From assembly GCF_013823385.1 (NCBI RefSeq), contig NZ_PNMA01000013.1:33956-97955 (forward strand): a DNA stretch of 64,000 bases. Reading direction: 5' to 3'. Of the stretch, positions 63,062 to 64,000 are shown piece after piece; the stretch's first letter is position 1; each line of letters begins with the position of its first letter. This stretch comes from Hyphomonas sp. (GTDB taxonomy: Bacteria > Pseudomonadota > Alphaproteobacteria > Caulobacterales > Hyphomonadaceae). The notes under the pieces were generated by a model. That model did not search any database. It was not told the DNA's origin and saw nothing but the letters and a program-made list of their open reading frames with translations. The translations under genes and the position numbers were made by a program.

Positions 63062-63508
63062 ATGAAACAGACACTGCCCTTCGAGACCACGCTTGAGGTT
63101 TACAATCGCTGCCTCTGCTTCGGCATGCACCGCGCCGCGCGCACGCTGGCGCGCCGTTTCGATGCCGCCTTCGCGCCGCTCGGCATCAGCCACGGGCAAT
63201 ATTCGCTGATGATGTCGCTCAACCGGCCAGAGCCTCCGCGCCTCGGCGAGACCGCCGCCTTCCTGGCGATGGACCGCACCACGCTGACGGCCAATCTCAA
63301 ACCGCTGGAGCGGCTCGGCTATGTCGAAATTGTTCCGGACAAGGAAGATAAACGCTCCCGCCGGCTGGTGCTCACAGAGGCCGGCCGGAAACTCCTCGCC
63401 GCCGCCGTCCCCATCTGGCGCAAGACGCATGATGAGGTGGATGGATACCTCTCCGGCGCTCCAAGCGCCCTGCGCGGGCAGCTGATGGAAGTCGCTGCGG
63501 GGTACTGA
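63062..63508 (+). CDS. MarR family transcriptional regulator
   Basis: A 148-residue winged-helix regulator. The core LGISHGQYSLMMSLNRPEPPRLGETAAFLAMDRTTLTANLKPLERLGYVEI and wing VPDKEDKRSRRLVLTEAGRKLL match MarR. It is divergent from a GST-led operon and has a palindrome in the shared promoter, so it probably represses both units and responds to a small phenolic or electrophilic ligand (inference). The ATG has no ribosome site and lies about two bases after the predicted start point, so the mRNA may be leaderless. Confidence 0.92.
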   Translation: MKQTLPFETTLEVYNRCLCFGMHRAARTLARRFDAAFAPLGISHGQYSLMMSLNRPEPPRLGETAAFLAMDRTTLTANLKPLERLGYVEIVPDKEDKRSRRLVLTEAGRKLLAAAVPIWRKTHDEVDGYLSGAPSALRGQLMEVAAGY

Positions 63509-63604
63509 TCCGGCCGGCCGCCCCCACCCCAACCCTCCCCATAGTCATGGGGAGGGGGCAACTCGTGGCATTGGAGAGGTCTGCTTGTTCCCCAGAGCAA
63601 CAGG

Positions 63605-63738
63605 CCCCCTCCTCTCCCACTTTGCGGGAGAGGGGTTTTCACCACGCCATCTCATGCATGGTCCGACAAGGCTGGGTGCGACTCACCCCTCTCCCTCAGG
63701 GAGAGGAGGGGCCCATCGCGCAGCGATGGGAGGTGAGG
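63605..63738. repeat. Intergenic inverted-repeat element, copy 3
   Basis: Contains CTCTCCCACTTTGCGGGAGAGG and CTCTCCCTCAGGGAGAGG hairpins and the right arm GGGAGGTGAGGG, with CCCATCGCG/GCGATGGG inside. It is the third copy of the element at 7400-7491 and 14822-14964, here without the left arm. Confidence 0.75.
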
Positions 63739-63834
63739 GCCTGCAACGTTGGACAAGCCCGCGCCCTATCCAACACGCGCTCCCCCGTCATCCCGGAATT
63801 TGCAAAGCAAATATCCAGGCCCCCACCACCCCCC

Positions 63835-63947
63835 GTGTCATCCCGGCCAAGGCCGCGCAGCGGCCGCAGAGCCGGGACCTTCTCTCCGCTCTTGCGCCCA
63901 CCTCCAGAAGGTCCCGGATCACCGCTGCGCGGTGTCCGGGATGACAC
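63835..63947. repeat. Inverted repeat with GTCATCCCGG arms
   Basis: Outer arms GTGTCATCCCGG (63835-63846) and CCGGGATGACAC (63936-63947) are perfect complements; inner arms GCCGGGACCTT (63871-63881) and AAGGTCCCGG (63908-63917) also pair. A related arm stands at 27192 (TGTCATCCCGGG). Confidence 0.8.
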
Positions 63948-64000
63948 GCGCGAAGAAAAACTTATCCGACCGGGTCTCCCACCCGCGCAAACTCACGCCT

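Larger units (their letters stand above)
63509..64000. other. Gene-free end region with repeats
   Basis: No gene is visible in these 492 bases. They hold several palindromic repeats (63534-63610 and 63605-63738, and 63835-63947), which are listed below. Frames in this stretch have no protein resemblance. Confidence 0.6.

Noticed and set aside
63062..63508. Alternative reading of the GST-operon promoter on the minus strand
   Set aside because: A TTGACA (63041-63046 complement) exists, but no good -10 at 16-18 bp follows, so no minus-strand promoter was called.

Overview
The window is a high-GC chromosomal segment of an alphaproteobacterium. The best guess is a Hyphomonas-like member of the Hyphomonadaceae/Caulobacterales. 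This is inferred from the ctaC-ctaD-ctaB-ctaG-ctaE-surf1-thrC order, an alphaproteobacterial NAD regulator (NadQ type), a type-2 phasin, a short NrdA without ATP-cone, and possible CtrA-type TTAA-N7-TTAA sites. There is no phage, transposase, CRISPR array, rRNA or plasmid gene; this is core chromosome with small accessory pockets.

Layout. 0-5 kb: a secreted protein cut by the window edge, nrdA with a tandem NrdR-box promoter, a membrane acyltransferase, and two overlapping secreted-protein genes. 5-20 kb: an S9 peptidase, a ThDP enzyme next to a feruloyl-CoA-synthase-like ligase, an M20 peptidase, a membrane-anchored protein with a GH16-like motif, a voltage-gated K+ channel with a zinc ribbon, dihydroorotase, and a three-gene cassette resembling gtrB/gtrX/gtrA. 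19-25 kb: ygfZ, tag and two small lipoproteins in a stop/start-overlapping chain, a FabH-like synthase, and an HD phosphohydrolase coupled to the NAD regulator. 24-36 kb: lon, parE, NfeD/SPFH, a peroxiredoxin, AlgH, a SUFU-domain protein, an EAL protein and a GNAT. 35-44 kb: threonine synthase and the cytochrome aa3 oxidase operon, which contains a small protein homologous to the last four helices of CtaD but without its heme ligands. 44-54 kb: TPR protein, tldD, rhodanese, GNAT, DUF454, TonB-C protein, esterase, MAPEG, clpA/clpS, TPR protein, phasin. 54-60 kb: dacA-type carboxypeptidase, kdsD, a SIMPL protein, tRNA-Ile2(CAT) and a WbpM/FlaA1-like nucleotide-sugar dehydratase. 60-63.5 kb: a six-gene minus-strand operon (GST, two VOC proteins, DUF4287, two DUF1428) divergent from a MarR regulator, with a palindrome in the shared promoter. 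The last 0.5 kb is repeats.

Functional themes: aerobic respiration and its assembly factors (38-44 kb), envelope and polysaccharide work (acyltransferase, Gtr-like cassette, KdsD, WbpM-like, DacA), protein quality control (Lon, ClpAS, SPFH/NfeD), and nucleotide/NAD metabolism (NrdA, PyrC, HD/NadQ). Two families of inverted repeats (CCTCACCTCC...GGAGGTGAGG and GTCATCCCGG...CCGGGATGAC) sit between genes throughout. All assignments are by reading motifs and family resemblance; no database search was run.
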